A DNA stretch of 64,000 bases from Gracilaria gracilis. Taxonomy: Eukaryota; Rhodophyta; Florideophyceae; Gracilariales; Gracilariaceae. Shown here in pieces: positions 44,201 to 59,200 of the stretch. A program made the translations under genes and the position numbers. Every line of letters begins with the position of its first letter. Within the stretch, counting starts at the first letter, position 1. The stretch lies in NCBI GenBank assembly GCA_030374805.1, contig JARGSG010000217.1, forward strand, positions 352,379 to 416,378, written 5' to 3'. The notes below the pieces were generated by a model. That model had not been told where the DNA came from. It made no database searches and worked only from the letters and a program-made list of their open reading frames with translations.

Positions 44201-47200
44201 TCATGCGAGAGGCTAGGGTAATGTGCAGTACGCTTGCCTGTTTTGGGGTTTTCTTCCAACCGATAACTGTGGCTGAAGTGGCGATTGCTTTTGTTGCAAG
44301 CCGTTGTTCCATGGGAGGATTTGTTGGGCATGGAACAAGATTGGCGTGTATAGAACATATAAATTGGGAATAGGCATAACTGAACTTGTTAATAATCATT
44401 GATAGGGTATGTGAACGTAGTCATTATAGTATTTGGAAGACTTGGGGTCAGGGTTGTTTGTGTCGTGGTTTTGGTGGTGGTTTGTGCGGGTTAGGGTTTC
44501 GAATGAGGCACTGAACGATTTGGTAGAGGTTCGATAGTGTATATCTATACGTAACGTGTGTTTACGAGCGTCTTGAAAGCTAGGGTGTTGGATTTTGGCC
44601 CTAGAAGGCAATGGAAGCCAATTGGAAAGTATAGCTATTTCTGTGCTGTTTGTTTAGAAGAATTTTGTTATTAGTAATTGACATGGCGTGTTGCGATTTT
44701 GGGTGGGATGTTTGAGGAGGGTGTGGGAAGTGTGTAGGAGGAATCTGAGAGTGAAGATTGTGTTTCGTGTAATTGAAAACGGAAAAAAGTAATTGAAAAA
44801 AGCGAGAAGTACGTTGAAGGGGGTATAACGGTAGAAAATGGGAATGGGAGACGGTCGGAGAGTGGGAAACGGATAGGAGAGGTGTAGGTGAGACGCTGTT
44901 TTCAGTTTGGAGCAGGAAGGAGGTGAAAATCAGTCATAGTAGAAAGAATTTGGGTTTTATTTTGATTAGGGGTTCATAGGTAGAGGTCATGCGAGAGGCT
45001 AGGGTAATGTGCAGTACGCTTGCCTGTTTTGGGGTTTTCTTCCAACCGATAACTGTGGCTGAAGTGGCGATTGCTTTTGTTGCAAGCCGTTGTTCCATGG
45101 GAGGATTTGTTGGGCATGGAACAAGATTGGCGTGTATAGAACATATAAATTGGGAATAGGCATAACTGAACTTGTTAATAATCATTGATAGGGTATGTGA
45201 ACGTAGTCATTATAGTATTTGGAAGACTTGGGGTCAGGGTTGTTTGTGTCGTGGTTTTGGTGGTGGTTTGTGCGGGTTAGGGTTTCGAATGAGGCACTGA
45301 ACGATTTGGTAGAGGTTCGATAGTGTATATCTATACGTAACGTGTGTTTACGAGCGTCTTGAAAGCTAGGGTGTTGGATTTTGGCCCTAGAAGGCAATGG
45401 AAGCCAATTGGAAAGTATAGCTATTTCTGTGCTGTTTGTTTAGAAGAATTTTGTTATTAGTAATTGACATGGCGTGTTGCGATTTTGGGTGGGATGTTTG
45501 AGGAGGGTGTGGGAAGTGTGTAGGAGGAATCTGAGAGTGAAGATTGTGTTTCGTGTAATTGAAAACGGAAAAAAGTAATTGAAAAAAGCGAGAAGTACGT
45601 TGAAGGGGGTATAACGGTAGAAAATGGGAATGGGAGACGGTCGGAGAGTGGGAAACGGATAGGAGAGGTGTAGGTGAGACGCTGTTTTCAGTTTGGAGCA
45701 GGAAGGAGGTGAAAATCAGTCATAGTAGAAAGAATTTGGGTTTTATTTTGATTAGGGGTTCATAGGTAGAGGTCATGCGAGAGGCTAGGGTAATGTGCAG
45801 TACGCTTGCCTGTTTTGGGGTTTTCTTCCAACCGATAACTGTGGCTGAAGTGGCGATTGCTTTTGTTGCAAGCCGTTGTTCCATGGGAGGATTTGTTGGG
45901 CATGGAACAAGATTGGCGTGTATAGAACATATAAATTGGGAATAGGCATAACTGAACCTTGTTAATAATCATTGATAGGGTATGTGAACGTAGTCATTAT
46001 AGTATTTGGAAGACTTGGGGTCAGGGTTGTTTGTGTCGTGGTTTTGGTGGTGGTTTGTGCGGGTTAGGGTTTCGAATGAGGCACTGAACGATTTGGTAGA
46101 GGTTCGATAGTGTATATCTATACGTAACGTGTGTTTACGAGCGTCTTGAAAGCTAGGGTGTTGGATTTTGGCCCTAGAAGGCAATGGAGGCCAATTGGAA
46201 AGTATAGCTATTTCTGTGCTGTTTGTTTAGAAGAATTTTGTTATTAGTAATTGACATGGCGTGTTGCGATTTTGGGTGGGATGTTTGAGGAGGGTGTGGG
46301 AAGTGTGTAGGAGGAATCTGAGAGTGAAGATTGTGTTTCGTGTAATTGAAAACGGAAAAAAGTAATTGAAAAAAGCGAGAAGTACGTTGAAGGGGGTATA
46401 ACGGTAGAAAATGGGAATGGGAGACGGTCGGAGAGTGGGAAACGGATAGGAGAGGTGTAGGTGAGACGCTGTTTTCAGTTTGGAGCAGGAAGGAGGTGAA
46501 AATCAGTCATAGTAGAAAGAATTTGGGTTTTATTTTGATTAGGGGTTCATAGGTAGAGGTCATGCGAGAGGCTAGGGTAATGTGCAGTACGCTTGCCTGT
46601 TTTGGGGTTTTCTTCCAACCGATAACTGTGGCTGAAGTGGCGATTGCTTTTGTTGCAAGCCGTTGTTCCATGGGAGGATTTGTTGGGCATGGAACAAGAT
46701 TGGCGTGTATAGAACATATAAATTGGGAATAGGCATAACTGAACTTGTTAATAATCATTGATAGGGTATGTGAACGTAGTCATTATAGTATTTGGAAGAC
46801 TTGGGGTCAGGGTTGTTTGTGTCGTGGTTTTGGTGGTGGTTTGTGCGGGTTAGGGTTTCGAATGAGGCACTGAACGATTTGGTAGAGGTTCGATAGTGTA
46901 TATCTATACGTAACGTGTGTTTACGAGCGTCTTGAAAGCTAGGGTGTTGGATTTTGGCCCTAGAAGGCAATGGAAGCCAATTGGAAAGTATAGCTATTTC
47001 TGTGCTGTTTGTTTAGAAGAATTTTGTTATTAGTAATTGACATGGCGTGTTGCGATTTTGGGTGGGATGTTTGAGGAGGGTGTGGGAAGTGTGTAGGAGG
47101 AATCTGAGAGTGAAGATTGTGTTTCGTGTAATTGAAAACGGAAAAAAGTAATTGAAAAAAGCGAGAAGTACGTTGAAGGGGGTATAACGGTAGAAAATGG

Positions 47201-50200
47201 GAATGGGAGACGGTCGGAGAGTGGGAAACGGATAGGAGAGGTGTAGGTGAGACGCTGTTTTCAGTTTGGAGCAGGAAGGAGGTGAAAATCAGTCATAGTA
47301 GAAAGAATTTGGGTTTTATTTTGATTAGGGGTTCATAGGTAGAGGTCATGCGAGAGGCTAGGGTAATGTGCAGTACGCTTGCCTGTTTTGGGGTTTTCTT
47401 CCAACCGATAACTGTGGCTGAAGTGGCGATTGCTTTTGTTGCAAGCCGTTGTTCCATGGGAGGATTTGTTGGGCATGGAACAAGATTGGCGTGTATAGAA
47501 CATATAAATTGGGAATAGGCATAACTGAACTTGTTAATAATCATTGATAGGGTATGTGAACGTAGTCATTATAGTATTTGGAAGACTTGGGGTCAGGGTT
47601 GTTTGTGTCGTGGTTTTGGTGGTGGTTTGTGCGGGTTAGGGTTTCGAATGAGGCACTGAACGATTTGGTAGAGGTTCGATAGTGTATATCTATACGTAAC
47701 GTGTGTTTACGAGCGTCTTGAAAGCTAGGGTGTTGGATTTTGGCCCTAGAAGGCAATGGAAGCCAATTGGAAAGTATAGCTATTTCTGTGCTGTTTGTTT
47801 AGAAGAATTTTGTTATTAGTAATTGACATGGCGTGTTGCGATTTTGGGTGGGATGTTTGAGGAGGGTGTGGGAAGTGTGTAGGAGGAATCTGAGAGTGAA
47901 GATTGTGTTTCGTGTAATTGAAAACGGAAAAAAGTAATTGAAAAAAGCGAGAAGTACGTTGAAGGGGGTATAACGGTAGAAAATGGGAATGGGAGACGGT
48001 CGGAGAGTGGGAAACGGATAGGAGAGGTGTAGGTGAGACGCTGTTTTCAGTTTGGAGCAGGAAGGAGGTGAAAATCAGTCATAGTAGAAAGAATTTGGGT
48101 TTTATTTTGATTAGGGGTTCATAGGTAGAGGTCATGCGAGAGGCTAGGGTAATGTGCAGTACGCTTGCCTGTTTTGGGGTTTTCTTCCAACCGATAACTG
48201 TGGCTGAAGTGGCGATTGCTTTTGTTGCAAGCCGTTGTTCCATGGGAGGATTTGTTGGGCATGGAACAAGATTGGCGTGTATAGAACATATAAATTGGGA
48301 ATAGGCATAACTGAATTTGTTAATAATCATTGATAGGGTATGTGAACGTAGTCATTATAGTATTTGGAAGACTTGGGGTCAGGGTTGTTTGTGTCGTGGT
48401 TTTGGTGGTGGTTTGTGCGGGTTAGGGTTTCGAATGAGGCACTGAACGATTTGGTAGAGGTTCGATAGTGTATATCTATACGTAACGTGTGTTTACGAGC
48501 GTCTTGAAAGCTAGGGTGTTGGATTTTGGCCCTAGAAGGCAATGGAGGCCAATTGGAAAGTATAGCTATTTCTGTGCTGTTTGTTTAGAAGAATTTTGTT
48601 ATTAGTAATTGACATGGCGTGTTGCGATTTTGGGTGGGATGTTTGAGGAGGGTGTGGGAAGTGTGTAGGAGGAATCTGAGAGTGAAGATTGTGTTTCGTG
48701 TAATTGAAAACGGAAAAAAGTAATTGAAAAAAGCGAGAAGTACGTTGAAGGGGGTATAACGGTAGAAAATGGGAATGGGAGACGGTCGGAGAGTGGGAAA
48801 CGGATAGGAGAGGTGTAGGTGAGACGCTGTTTTCAGTTTGGAGCAGGAAGGAGGTGAAAATCAGTCATAGTAGAAAGAATTTGGGTTTTATTTTGATTAG
48901 GGGTTCATAGGTAGAGGTCATGCGAGAGGCTAGGGTAATGTGCAGTACGCTTGCCTGTTTTGGGGTTTTCTTCCAACCGATAACTGTGGCTGAAGTGGCG
49001 ATTGCTTTTGTTGCAAGCCGTTGTTCCATGGGAGGATTTGTTGGGCATGGAACAAGATTGGCGTGTATAGAACATATAAATTGGGAATAGGCATAACTGA
49101 ACTTGTTAATAATCATTGATAGGGTATGTGAACGTAGTCATTATAGTATTTGGAAGACTTGGGGTCAGGGTTGTTTGTGTCGTGGTTTTGGTGGTGGTTT
49201 GTGCGGGTTAGGGTTTCGAATGAGGCACTGAACGATTTGGTAGAGGTTCGATAGTGTATATCTATACGTAACGTGTGTTTACGAGCGTCTTGAAAGCTAG
49301 GGTGTTGGATTTTGGCCCTAGAAGGCAATGGAGGCCAATTGGAAAGTATAGCTATTTCTGTGCTGTTTGTTTAGAAGAATTTTGTTATTAGTAATTGACA
49401 TGGCGTGTTGCGATTTTGGGTGGGATGTTTGAGGAGGGTGTGGGAAGTGTGTAGGAGGAATCTGAGAGTGAAGATTGTGTTTCGTGTAATTGAAAACGGA
49501 AAAAAGTAATTGAAAAAAGCGAGAAGTACGTTGAAGGGGGTATAACGGTAGAAAATGGGAATGGGAGACGGTCGGAGAGTGGGAAACGGATAGGAGAGGT
49601 GTAGGTGAGACGCTGTTTTCAGTTTGGAGCAGGAAGGAGGTGAAAATCAGTCATAGTAGAAAGAATTTGGGTTTTATTTTGATTAGGGGTTCATAGGTAG
49701 AGGTCATGCGAGAGGCTAGGGTAATGTGCAGTACGCTTGCCTGTTTTGGGGTTTTCTTCCAACCGATAACTGTGGCTGAAGTGGCGATTGCTTTTGTTGC
49801 AAGCCGTTGTTCCATGGGAGGATTTGTTGGGCATGGAACAAGATTGGCGTGTATAGAACATATAAATTGGGAATAGGCATAACTGAACTTGTTAATAATC
49901 ATTGATAGGGTATGTGAACGTAGTCATTATAGTATTTGGAAGACTTGGGGTCAGGGTTGTTTGTGTCGTGGTTTTGGTGGTGGTTTGTGCGGGTTAGGGT
50001 TTCGAATGAGGCACTGAACGATTTGGTAGAGGTTCGATAGTGTATATCTATACGTAACGTGTGTTTACGAGCGTCTTGAAAGCTAGGGTGTTGGATTTTG
50101 GCCCTAGAAGGCAATGGAAGCCAATTGGAAAGTATAGCTATTTCTGTGCTGTTTGTTTAGAAGAATTTTGTTATTAGTAATTGACATGGCGTGTTGCGAT

Positions 50201-53200
50201 TTTGGGTGGGATGTTTGAGGAGGGTGTGGGAAGTGTGTAGGAGGAATCTGAGAGTGAAGATTGTGTTTCGTGTAATTGAAAACGGAAAAAAGTAATTGAA
50301 AAAAGCGAGAAGTACGTTGAAGGGGGTATAACGGTAGAAAATGGGAATGGGAGACGGTCGGAGAGTGGGAAACGGATAGGAGAGGTGTAGGTGAGACGCT
50401 GTTTTCAGTTTGGAGCAGGAAGGAGGTGAAAATCAGTCATAGTAGAAAGAATTTGGGTTTTATTTTGATTAGGGGTTCATAGGTAGAGGTCATGCGAGAG
50501 GCTAGGGTAATGTGCAGTACGCTTGCCTGTTTTGGGGTTTTCTTCCAACCGATAACTGTGGCTGAAGTGGCGATTGCTTTTGTTGCAAGCCGTTGTTCCA
50601 TGGGAGGATTTGTTGGGCATGGAACAAGATTGGCGTGTATAGAACATATAAATTGGGAATAGGCATAACTGAACTTGTTAATAATCATTGATAGGGTATG
50701 TGAACGTAGTCATTATAGTATTTGGAAGACTTGGGGTCAGGGTTGTTTGTGTCGTGGTTTTGGTGGTGGTTTGTGCGGGTTAGGGTTTCGAATGAGGCAC
50801 TGAACGATTTGGTAGAGGTTCGATAGTGTATATCTATACGTAACGTGTGTTTACGAGCGTCTTGAAAGCTAGGGTGTTGGATTTTGGCCCTAGAAGGCAA
50901 TGGAAGCCAATTGGAAAGTATAGCTATTTCTGTGCTGTTTGTTTAGAAGAATTTTGTTATTAGTAATTGACATGGCGTGTTGCGATTTTGGGTGGGATGT
51001 TTGAGGAGGGTGTGGGAAGTGTGTAGGAGGAATCTGAGAGTGAAGATTGTGTTTCGTGTAATTGAAAACGGAAAAAAGTAATTGAAAAAAGCGAGAAGTA
51101 CGTTGAAGGGGGTATAACGGTAGAAAATGGGAATGGGAGACGGTCGGAGAGTGGGAAACGGATAGGAGAGGTGTAGGTGAGACGCTGTTTTCAGTTTGGA
51201 GCAGGAAGGAGGTGAAAATCAGTCATAGTAGAAAGAATTTGGGTTTTATTTTGATTAGGGGTTCATAGGTAGAGGTCATGCGAGAGGCTAGGGTAATGTG
51301 CAGTACGCTTGCCTGTTTTGGGGTTTTCTTCCAACCGATAACTGTGGCTGAAGTGGCGATTGCTTTTGTTGCAAGCCGTTGTTCCATGGGAGGATTTGTT
51401 GGGCATGGAACAAGATTGGCGTGTATAGAACATATAAATTGGGAATAGGCATAACTGAATTTGTTAATAATCATTGATAGGGTATGTGAACGTAGTCATT
51501 ATAGTATTTGGAAGACTTGGGGTCAGGGTTGTTTGTGTCGTGGTTTTGGTGGTGGTTTGTGCGGGTTAGGGTTTCGAATGAGGCACTGAACGATTTGGTA
51601 GAGGTTCGATAGTGTATATCTATACGTAACGTGTGTTTACGAGCGTCTTGAAAGCTAGGGTGTTGGATTTTGGCCCTAGAAGGCAATGGAGGCCAATTGG
51701 AAAGTATAGCTATTTCTGTGCTGTTTGTTTAGAAGAATTTTGTTATTAGTAATTGACATGGCGTGTTGCGATTTTGGGTGGGATGTTTGAGGAGGGTGTG
51801 GGAAGTGTGTAGGAGGAATCTGAGAGTGAAGATTGTGTTTCGTGTAATTGAAAACGGAAAAAAGTAATTGAAAAAAGCGAGAAGTACGTTGAAGGGGGTA
51901 TAACGGTAGAAAATGGGAATGGGAGACGGTCGGAGAGTGGGAAACGGATAGGAGAGGTGTAGGTGAGACGCTGTTTTCAGTTTGGAGCAGGAAGGAGGTG
52001 AAAATCAGTCATAGTAGAAAGAATTTGGGTTTTATTTTGATTAGGGGTTCATAGGTAGAGGTCATGCGAGAGGCTAGGGTAATGTGCAGTACGCTTGCCT
52101 GTTTTGGGGTTTTCTTCCAACCGATAACTGTGGCTGAAGTGGCGATTGCTTTTGTTGCAAGCCGTTGTTCCATGGGAGGATTTGTTGGGCATGGAACAAG
52201 ATTGGCGTGTATAGAACATATAAATTGGGAATAGGCATAACTGAACTTGTTAATAATCATTGATAGGGTATGTGAACGTAGTCATTATAGTATTTGGAAG
52301 ACTTGGGGTCAGGGTTGTTTGTGTCGTGGTTTTGGTGGTGGTTTGTGCGGGTTAGGGTTTCGAATGAGGCACTGAACGATTTGGTAGAGGTTCGATAGTG
52401 TATATCTATACGTAACGTGTGTTTACGAGCGTCTTGAAAGCTAGGGTGTTGGATTTTGGCCCTAGAAGGCAATGGAGGCCAATTGGAAAGTATAGCTATT
52501 TCTGTGCTGTTTGTTTAGAAGAATTTTGTTATTAGTAATTGACATGGCGTGTTGCGATTTTGGGTGGGATGTTTGAGGAGGGTGTGGGAAGTGTGTAGGA
52601 GGAATCTGAGAGTGAAGATTGTGTTTCGTGTAATTGAAAACGGAAAAAAGTAATTGAAAAAAGCGAGAAGTACGTTGAAGGGGGTATAACGGTAGAAAAT
52701 GGGAATGGGAGACGGTCGGAGAGTGGGAAACGGATAGGAGAGGTGTAGGTGAGACGCTGTTTTCAGTTTGGAGCAGGAAGGAGGTGAAAATCAGTCATAG
52801 TAGAAAGAATTTGGGTTTTATTTTGATTAGGGGTTCATAGGTAGAGGTCATGCGAGAGGCTAGGGTAATGTGCAGTACGCTTGCCTGTTTTGGGGTTTTC
52901 TTCCAACCGATAACTGTGGCTGAAGTGGCGATTGCTTTTGTTGCAAGCCGTTGTTCCATGGGAGGATTTGTTGGGCATGGAACAAGATTGGCGTGTATAG
53001 AACATATAAATTGGGAATAGGCATAACTGAACTTGTTAATAATCATTGATAGGGTATGTGAACGTAGTCATTATAGTATTTGGAAGACTTGGGGTCAGGG
53101 TTGTTTGTGTCGTGGTTTTGGTGGTGGTTTGTGCGGGTTAGGGTTTCGAATGAGGCACTGAACGATTTGGTAGAGGTTCGATAGTGTATATCTATACGTA

Positions 53201-56200
53201 ACGTGTGTTTACGAGCGTCTTGAAAGCTAGGGTGTTGGATTTTGGCCCTAGAAGGCAATGGAAGCCAATTGGAAAGTATAGCTATTTCTGTGCTGTTTGT
53301 TTAGAAGAATTTTGTTATTAGTAATTGACATGGCGTGTTGCGATTTTGGGTGGGATGTTTGAGGAGGGTGTGGGAAGTGTGTAGGAGGAATCTGAGAGTG
53401 AAGATTGTGTTTCGTGTAATTGAAAACGGAAAAAAGTAATTGAAAAAAGCGAGAAGTACGTTGAAGGGGGTATAACGGTAGAAAATGGGAATGGGAGACG
53501 GTCGGAGAGTGGGAAACGGATAGGAGAGGTGTAGGTGAGACGCTGTTTTCAGTTTGGAGCAGGAAGGAGGTGAAAATCAGTCATAGTAGAAAGAATTTGG
53601 GTTTTATTTTGATTAGGGGTTCATAGGTAGAGGTCATGCGAGAGGCTAGGGTAATGTGCAGTACGCTTGCCTGTTTTGGGGTTTTCTTCCAACCGATAAC
53701 TGTGGCTGAAGTGGCGATTGCTTTTGTTGCAAGCCGTTGTTCCATGGGAGGATTTGTTGGGCATGGAACAAGATTGGCGTGTATAGAACATATAAATTGG
53801 GAATAGGCATAACTGAACTTGTTAATAATCATTGATAGGGTATGTGAACGTAGTCATTATAGTATTTGGAAGACTTGGGGTCAGGGGTTGTTTGTGTCGT
53901 GGTTTTGGTGGTGGTTTGTGCGGGTTAGGGTTTCGAATGAGGCACTGAACGATTTGGTAGAGGTTCGATAGTGTATATCTATACGTAACGTGTGTTTACG
54001 AGCGTCTTGAAAGCTAGGGTGTTGGATTTTGGCCCTAGAAGGCAATGGAAGCCAATTGGAAAGTATAGCTATTTCTGTGCTGTTTGTTTAGAAGAATTTT
54101 GTTATTAGTAATTGACATGGCGTGTTGCGATTTTGGGTGGGATGTTTGAGGAGGGTGTGGGAAGTGTGTAGGAGGAATCTGAGAGTGAAGATTGTGTTTC
54201 GTGTAATTGAAAACGGAAAAAAGTAATTGAAAAAAGCGAGAAGTACGTTGAAGGGGGTATAACGGTAGAAAATGGGAATGGGAGACGGTCGGAGAGTGGG
54301 AAACGGATAGGAGAGGTGTAGGTGAGACGCTGTTTTCAGTTTGGAGCAGGAAGGAGGTGAAAATCAGTCATAGTAGAAAGAATTTGGGTTTTATTTTGAT
54401 TAGGGGTTCATAGGTAGAGGTCATGCGAGAGGCTAGGGTAATGTGCAGTACGCTTGCCTGTTTTGGGGTTTTCTTCCAACCGATAACTGTGGCTGAAGTG
54501 GCGATTGCTTTTGTTGCAAGCCGTTGTTCCATGGGAGGATTTGTTGGGCATGGAACAAGATTGGCGTGTATAGAACATATAAATTGGGAATAGGCATAAC
54601 TGAACTTGTTAATAATCATTGATAGGGTATGTGAACGTAGTCATTATAGTATTTGGAAGACTTGGGGTCAGGGTTGTTTGTGTCGTGGTTTTGGTGGTGG
54701 TTTGTGCGGGTTAGGGTTTCGAATGAGGCACTGAACGATTTGGTAGAGGTTCGATAGTGTATATCTATACGTAACGTGTGTTTACGAGCGTCTTGAAAGC
54801 TAGGGTGTTGGATTTTGGCCCTAGAAGGCAATGGAGGCCAATTGGAAAGTATAGCTATTTCTGTGCTGTTTGTTTAGAAGAATTTTGTTATTAGTAATTG
54901 ACATGGCGTGTTGCGATTTTGGGTGGGATGTTTGAGGAGGGTGTGGGAAGTGTGTAGGAGGAATCTGAGAGTGAAGATTGTGTTTCGTGTAATTGAAAAC
55001 GGAAAAAAGTAATTGAAAAAAGCGAGAAGTACGTTGAAGGGGGTATAACGGTAGAAAATGGGAATGGGAGACGGTCGGAGAGTGGGAAACGGATAGGAGA
55101 GGTGTAGGTGAGACGCTGTTTTCAGTTTGGAGCAGGAAGGAGGTGAAAATCAGTCATAGTAGAAAGAATTTGGGTTTTATTTTGATTAGGGGTTCATAGG
55201 TAGAGGTCATGCGAGAGGCTAGGGTAATGTGCAGTACGCTTGCCTGTTTTGGGGTTTTCTTCCAACCGATAACTGTGGCTGAAGTGGCGATTGCTTTTGT
55301 TGCAAGCCGTTGTTCCATGGGAGGATTTGTTGGGCATGGAACAAGATTGGCGTGTATAGAACATATAAATTGGGAATAGGCATAACTGAACTTGTTAATA
55401 ATCATTGATAGGGTATGTGAACGTAGTCATTATAGTATTTGGAAGACTTGGGGTCAGGGTTGTTTGTGTCGTGGTTTTGGTGGTGGTTTGTGCGGGTTAG
55501 GGTTTCGAATGAGGCACTGAACGATTTGGTAGAGGTTCGATAGTGTATATCTATACGTAACGTGTGTTTACGAGCGTCTTGAAAGCTAGGGTGTTGGATT
55601 TTGGCCCTAGAAGGCAATGGAAGCCAATTGGAAAGTATAGCTATTTCTGTGCTGTTTGTTTAGAAGAATTTTGTTATTAGTAATTGACATGGCGTGTTGC
55701 GATTTTGGGTGGGATGTTTGAGGAGGGTGTGGGAAGTGTGTAGGAGGAATCTGAGAGTGAAGATTGTGTTTCGTGTAATTGAAAACGGAAAAAAGTAATT
55801 GAAAAAAGCGAGAAGTACGTTGAAGGGGGTATAACGGTAGAAAATGGGAATGGGAGACGGTCGGAGAGTGGGAAACGGATAGGAGAGGTGTAGGTGAGAC
55901 GCTGTTTTCAGTTTGGAGCAGGAAGGAGGTGAAAATCAGTCATAGTAGAAAGAATTTGGGTTTTATTTTGATTAGGGGTTCATAGGTAGAGGTCATGCGA
56001 GAGGCTAGGGTAATGTGCAGTACGCTTGCCTGTTTTGGGGTTTTCTTCCAACCGATAACTGTGGCTGAAGTGGCGATTGCTTTTGTTGCAAGCCGTTGTT
56101 CCATGGGAGGATTTGTTGGGCATGGAACAAGATTGGCGTGTATAGAACATATAAATTGGGAATAGGCATAACTGAACTTGTTAATAATCATTGATAGGGT

Positions 56201-59200
56201 ATGTGAACGTAGTCATTATAGTATTTGGAAGACTTGGGGTCAGGGTTGTTTGTGTCGTGGTTTTGGTGGTGGTTTGTGCGGGTTAGGGTTTCGAATGAGG
56301 CACTGAACGATTTGGTAGAGGTTCGATAGTGTATATCTATACGTAACGTGTGTTTACGAGCGTCTTGAAAGCTAGGGTGTTGGATTTTGGCCCTAGAAGG
56401 CAATGGAAGCCAATTGGAAAGTATAGCTATTTCTGTGCTGTTTGTTTAGAAGAATTTTGTTATTAGTAATTGACATGGCGTGTTGCGATTTTGGGTGGGA
56501 TGTTTGAGGAGGGTGTGGGAAGTGTGTAGGAGGAATCTGAGAGTGAAGATTGTGTTTCGTGTAATTGAAAACGGAAAAAAGTAATTGAAAAAAGCGAGAA
56601 GTACGTTGAAGGGGGTATAACGGTAGAAAATGGGAATGGGAGACGGTCGGAGAGTGGGAAACGGATAGGAGAGGTGTAGGTGAGACGCTGTTTTCAGTTT
56701 GGAGCAGGAAGGAGGTGAAAATCAGTCATAGTAGAAAGAATTTGGGTTTTATTTTGATTAGGGGTTCATAGGTAGAGGTCATGCGAGAGGCTAGGGTAAT
56801 GTGCAGTACGCTTGCCTGTTTTGGGGTTTTCTTCCAACCGATAACTGTGGCTGAAGTGGCGATTGCTTTTGTTGCAAGCCGTTGTTCCATGGGAGGATTT
56901 GTTGGGCATGGAACAAGATTGGCGTGTATAGAACATATAAATTGGGAATAGGCATAACTGAATTTGTTAATAATCATTGATAGGGTATGTGAACGTAGTC
57001 ATTATAGTATTTGGAAGACTTGGGGTCAGGGTTGTTTGTGTCGTGGTTTTGGTGGTGGTTTGTGCGGGTTAGGGTTTCGAATGAGGCACTGAACGATTTG
57101 GTAGAGGTTCGATAGTGTATATCTATACGTAACGTGTGTTTACGAGCGTCTTGAAAGCTAGGGTGTTGGATTTTGGCCCTAGAAGGCAATGGAGGCCAAT
57201 TGGAAAGTATAGCTATTTCTGTGCTGTTTGTTTAGAAGAATTTTGTTATTAGTAATTGACATGGCGTGTTGCGATTTTGGGTGGGATGTTTGAGGAGGGT
57301 GTGGGAAGTGTGTAGGAGGAATCTGAGAGTGAAGATTGTGTTTCGTGTAATTGAAAACGGAAAAAAGTAATTGAAAAAAGCGAGAAGTACGTTGAAGGGG
57401 GTATAACGGTAGAAAATGGGAATGGGAGACGGTCGGAGAGTGGGAAACGGATAGGAGAGGTGTAGGTGAGACGCTGTTTTCAGTTTGGAGCAGGAAGGAG
57501 GTGAAAATCAGTCATAGTAGAAAGAATTTGGGTTTTATTTTGATTAGGGGTTCATAGGTAGAGGTCATGCGAGAGGCTAGGGTAATGTGCAGTACGCTTG
57601 CCTGTTTTGGGGTTTTCTTCCAACCGATAACTGTGGCTGAAGTGGCGATTGCTTTTGTTGCAAGCCGTTGTTCCATGGGAGGATTTGTTGGGCATGGAAC
57701 AAGATTGGCGTGTATAGAACATATAAATTGGGAATAGGCATAACTGAACTTGTTAATAATCATTGATAGGGTATGTGAACGTAGTCATTATAGTATTTGG
57801 AAGACTTGGGGTCAGGGTTGTTTGTGTCGTGGTTTTGGTGGTGGTTTGTGCGGGTTAGGGTTTCGAATGAGGCACTGAACGATTTGGTAGAGGTTCGATA
57901 GTGTATATCTATACGTAACGTGTGTTTACGAGCGTCTTGAAAGCTAGGGTGTTGGATTTTGGCCCTAGAAGGCAATGGAAGCCAATTGGAAAGTATAGCT
58001 ATTTCTGTGCTGTTTGTTTAGAAGAATTTTGTTATTAGTAATTGACATGGCGTGTTGCGATTTTGGGTGGGATGTTTGAGGAGGGTGTGGGAAGTGTGTA
58101 GGAGGAATCTGAGAGTGAAGATTGTGTTTCGTGTAATTGAAAACGGAAAAAAGTAATTGAAAAAAGCGAGAAGTACGTTGAAGGGGGTATAACGGTAGAA
58201 AATGGGAATGGGAGACGGTCGGAGAGTGGGAAACGGATAGGAGAGGTGTAGGTGAGACGCTGTTTTCAGTTTGGAGCAGGAAGGAGGTGAAAATCAGTCA
58301 TAGTAGAAAGAATTTGGGTTTTATTTTGATTAGGGGTTCATAGGTAGAGGTCATGCGAGAGGCTAGGGTAATGTGCAGTACGCTTGCCTGTTTTGGGGTT
58401 TTCTTCCAACCGATAACTGTGGCTGAAGTGGCGATTGCTTTTGTTGCAAGCCGTTGTTCCATGGGAGGATTTGTTGGGCATGGAACAAGATTGGCGTGTA
58501 TAGAACATATAAATTGGGAATAGGCATAACTGAACTTGTTAATAATCATTGATAGGGTATGTGAACGTAGTCATTATAGTATTTGGAAGACTTGGGGTCA
58601 GGGTTGTTTGTGTCGTGGTTTTGGTGGTGGTTTGTGCGGGTTAGGGTTTCGAATGAGGCACTGAACGATTTGGTAGAGGTTCGATAGTGTATATCTATAC
58701 GTAACGTGTGTTTACGAGCGTCTTGAAAGCTAGGGTGTTGGATTTTGGCCCTAGAAGGCAATGGAAGCCAATTGGAAAGTATAGCTATTTCTGTGCTGTT
58801 TGTTTAGAAGAATTTTGTTATTAGTAATTGACATGGCGTGTTGCGATTTTGGGTGGGATGTTTGAGGAGGGTGTGGGAAGTGTGTAGGAGGAATCTGAGA
58901 GTGAAGATTGTGTTTCGTGTAATTGAAAACGGAAAAAAGTAATTGAAAAAAGCGAGAAGTACGTTGAAGGGGGTATAACGGTAGAAAATGGGAATGGGAG
59001 ACGGTCGGAGAGTGGGAAACGGATAGGAGAGGTGTAGGTGAGACGCTGTTTTCAGTTTGGAGCAGGAAGGAGGTGAAAATCAGTCATAGTAGAAAGAATT
59101 TGGGTTTTATTTTGATTAGGGGTTCATAGGTAGAGGTCATGCGAGAGGCTAGGGTAATGTGCAGTACGCTTGCCTGTTTTGGGGTTTTCTTCCAACCGAT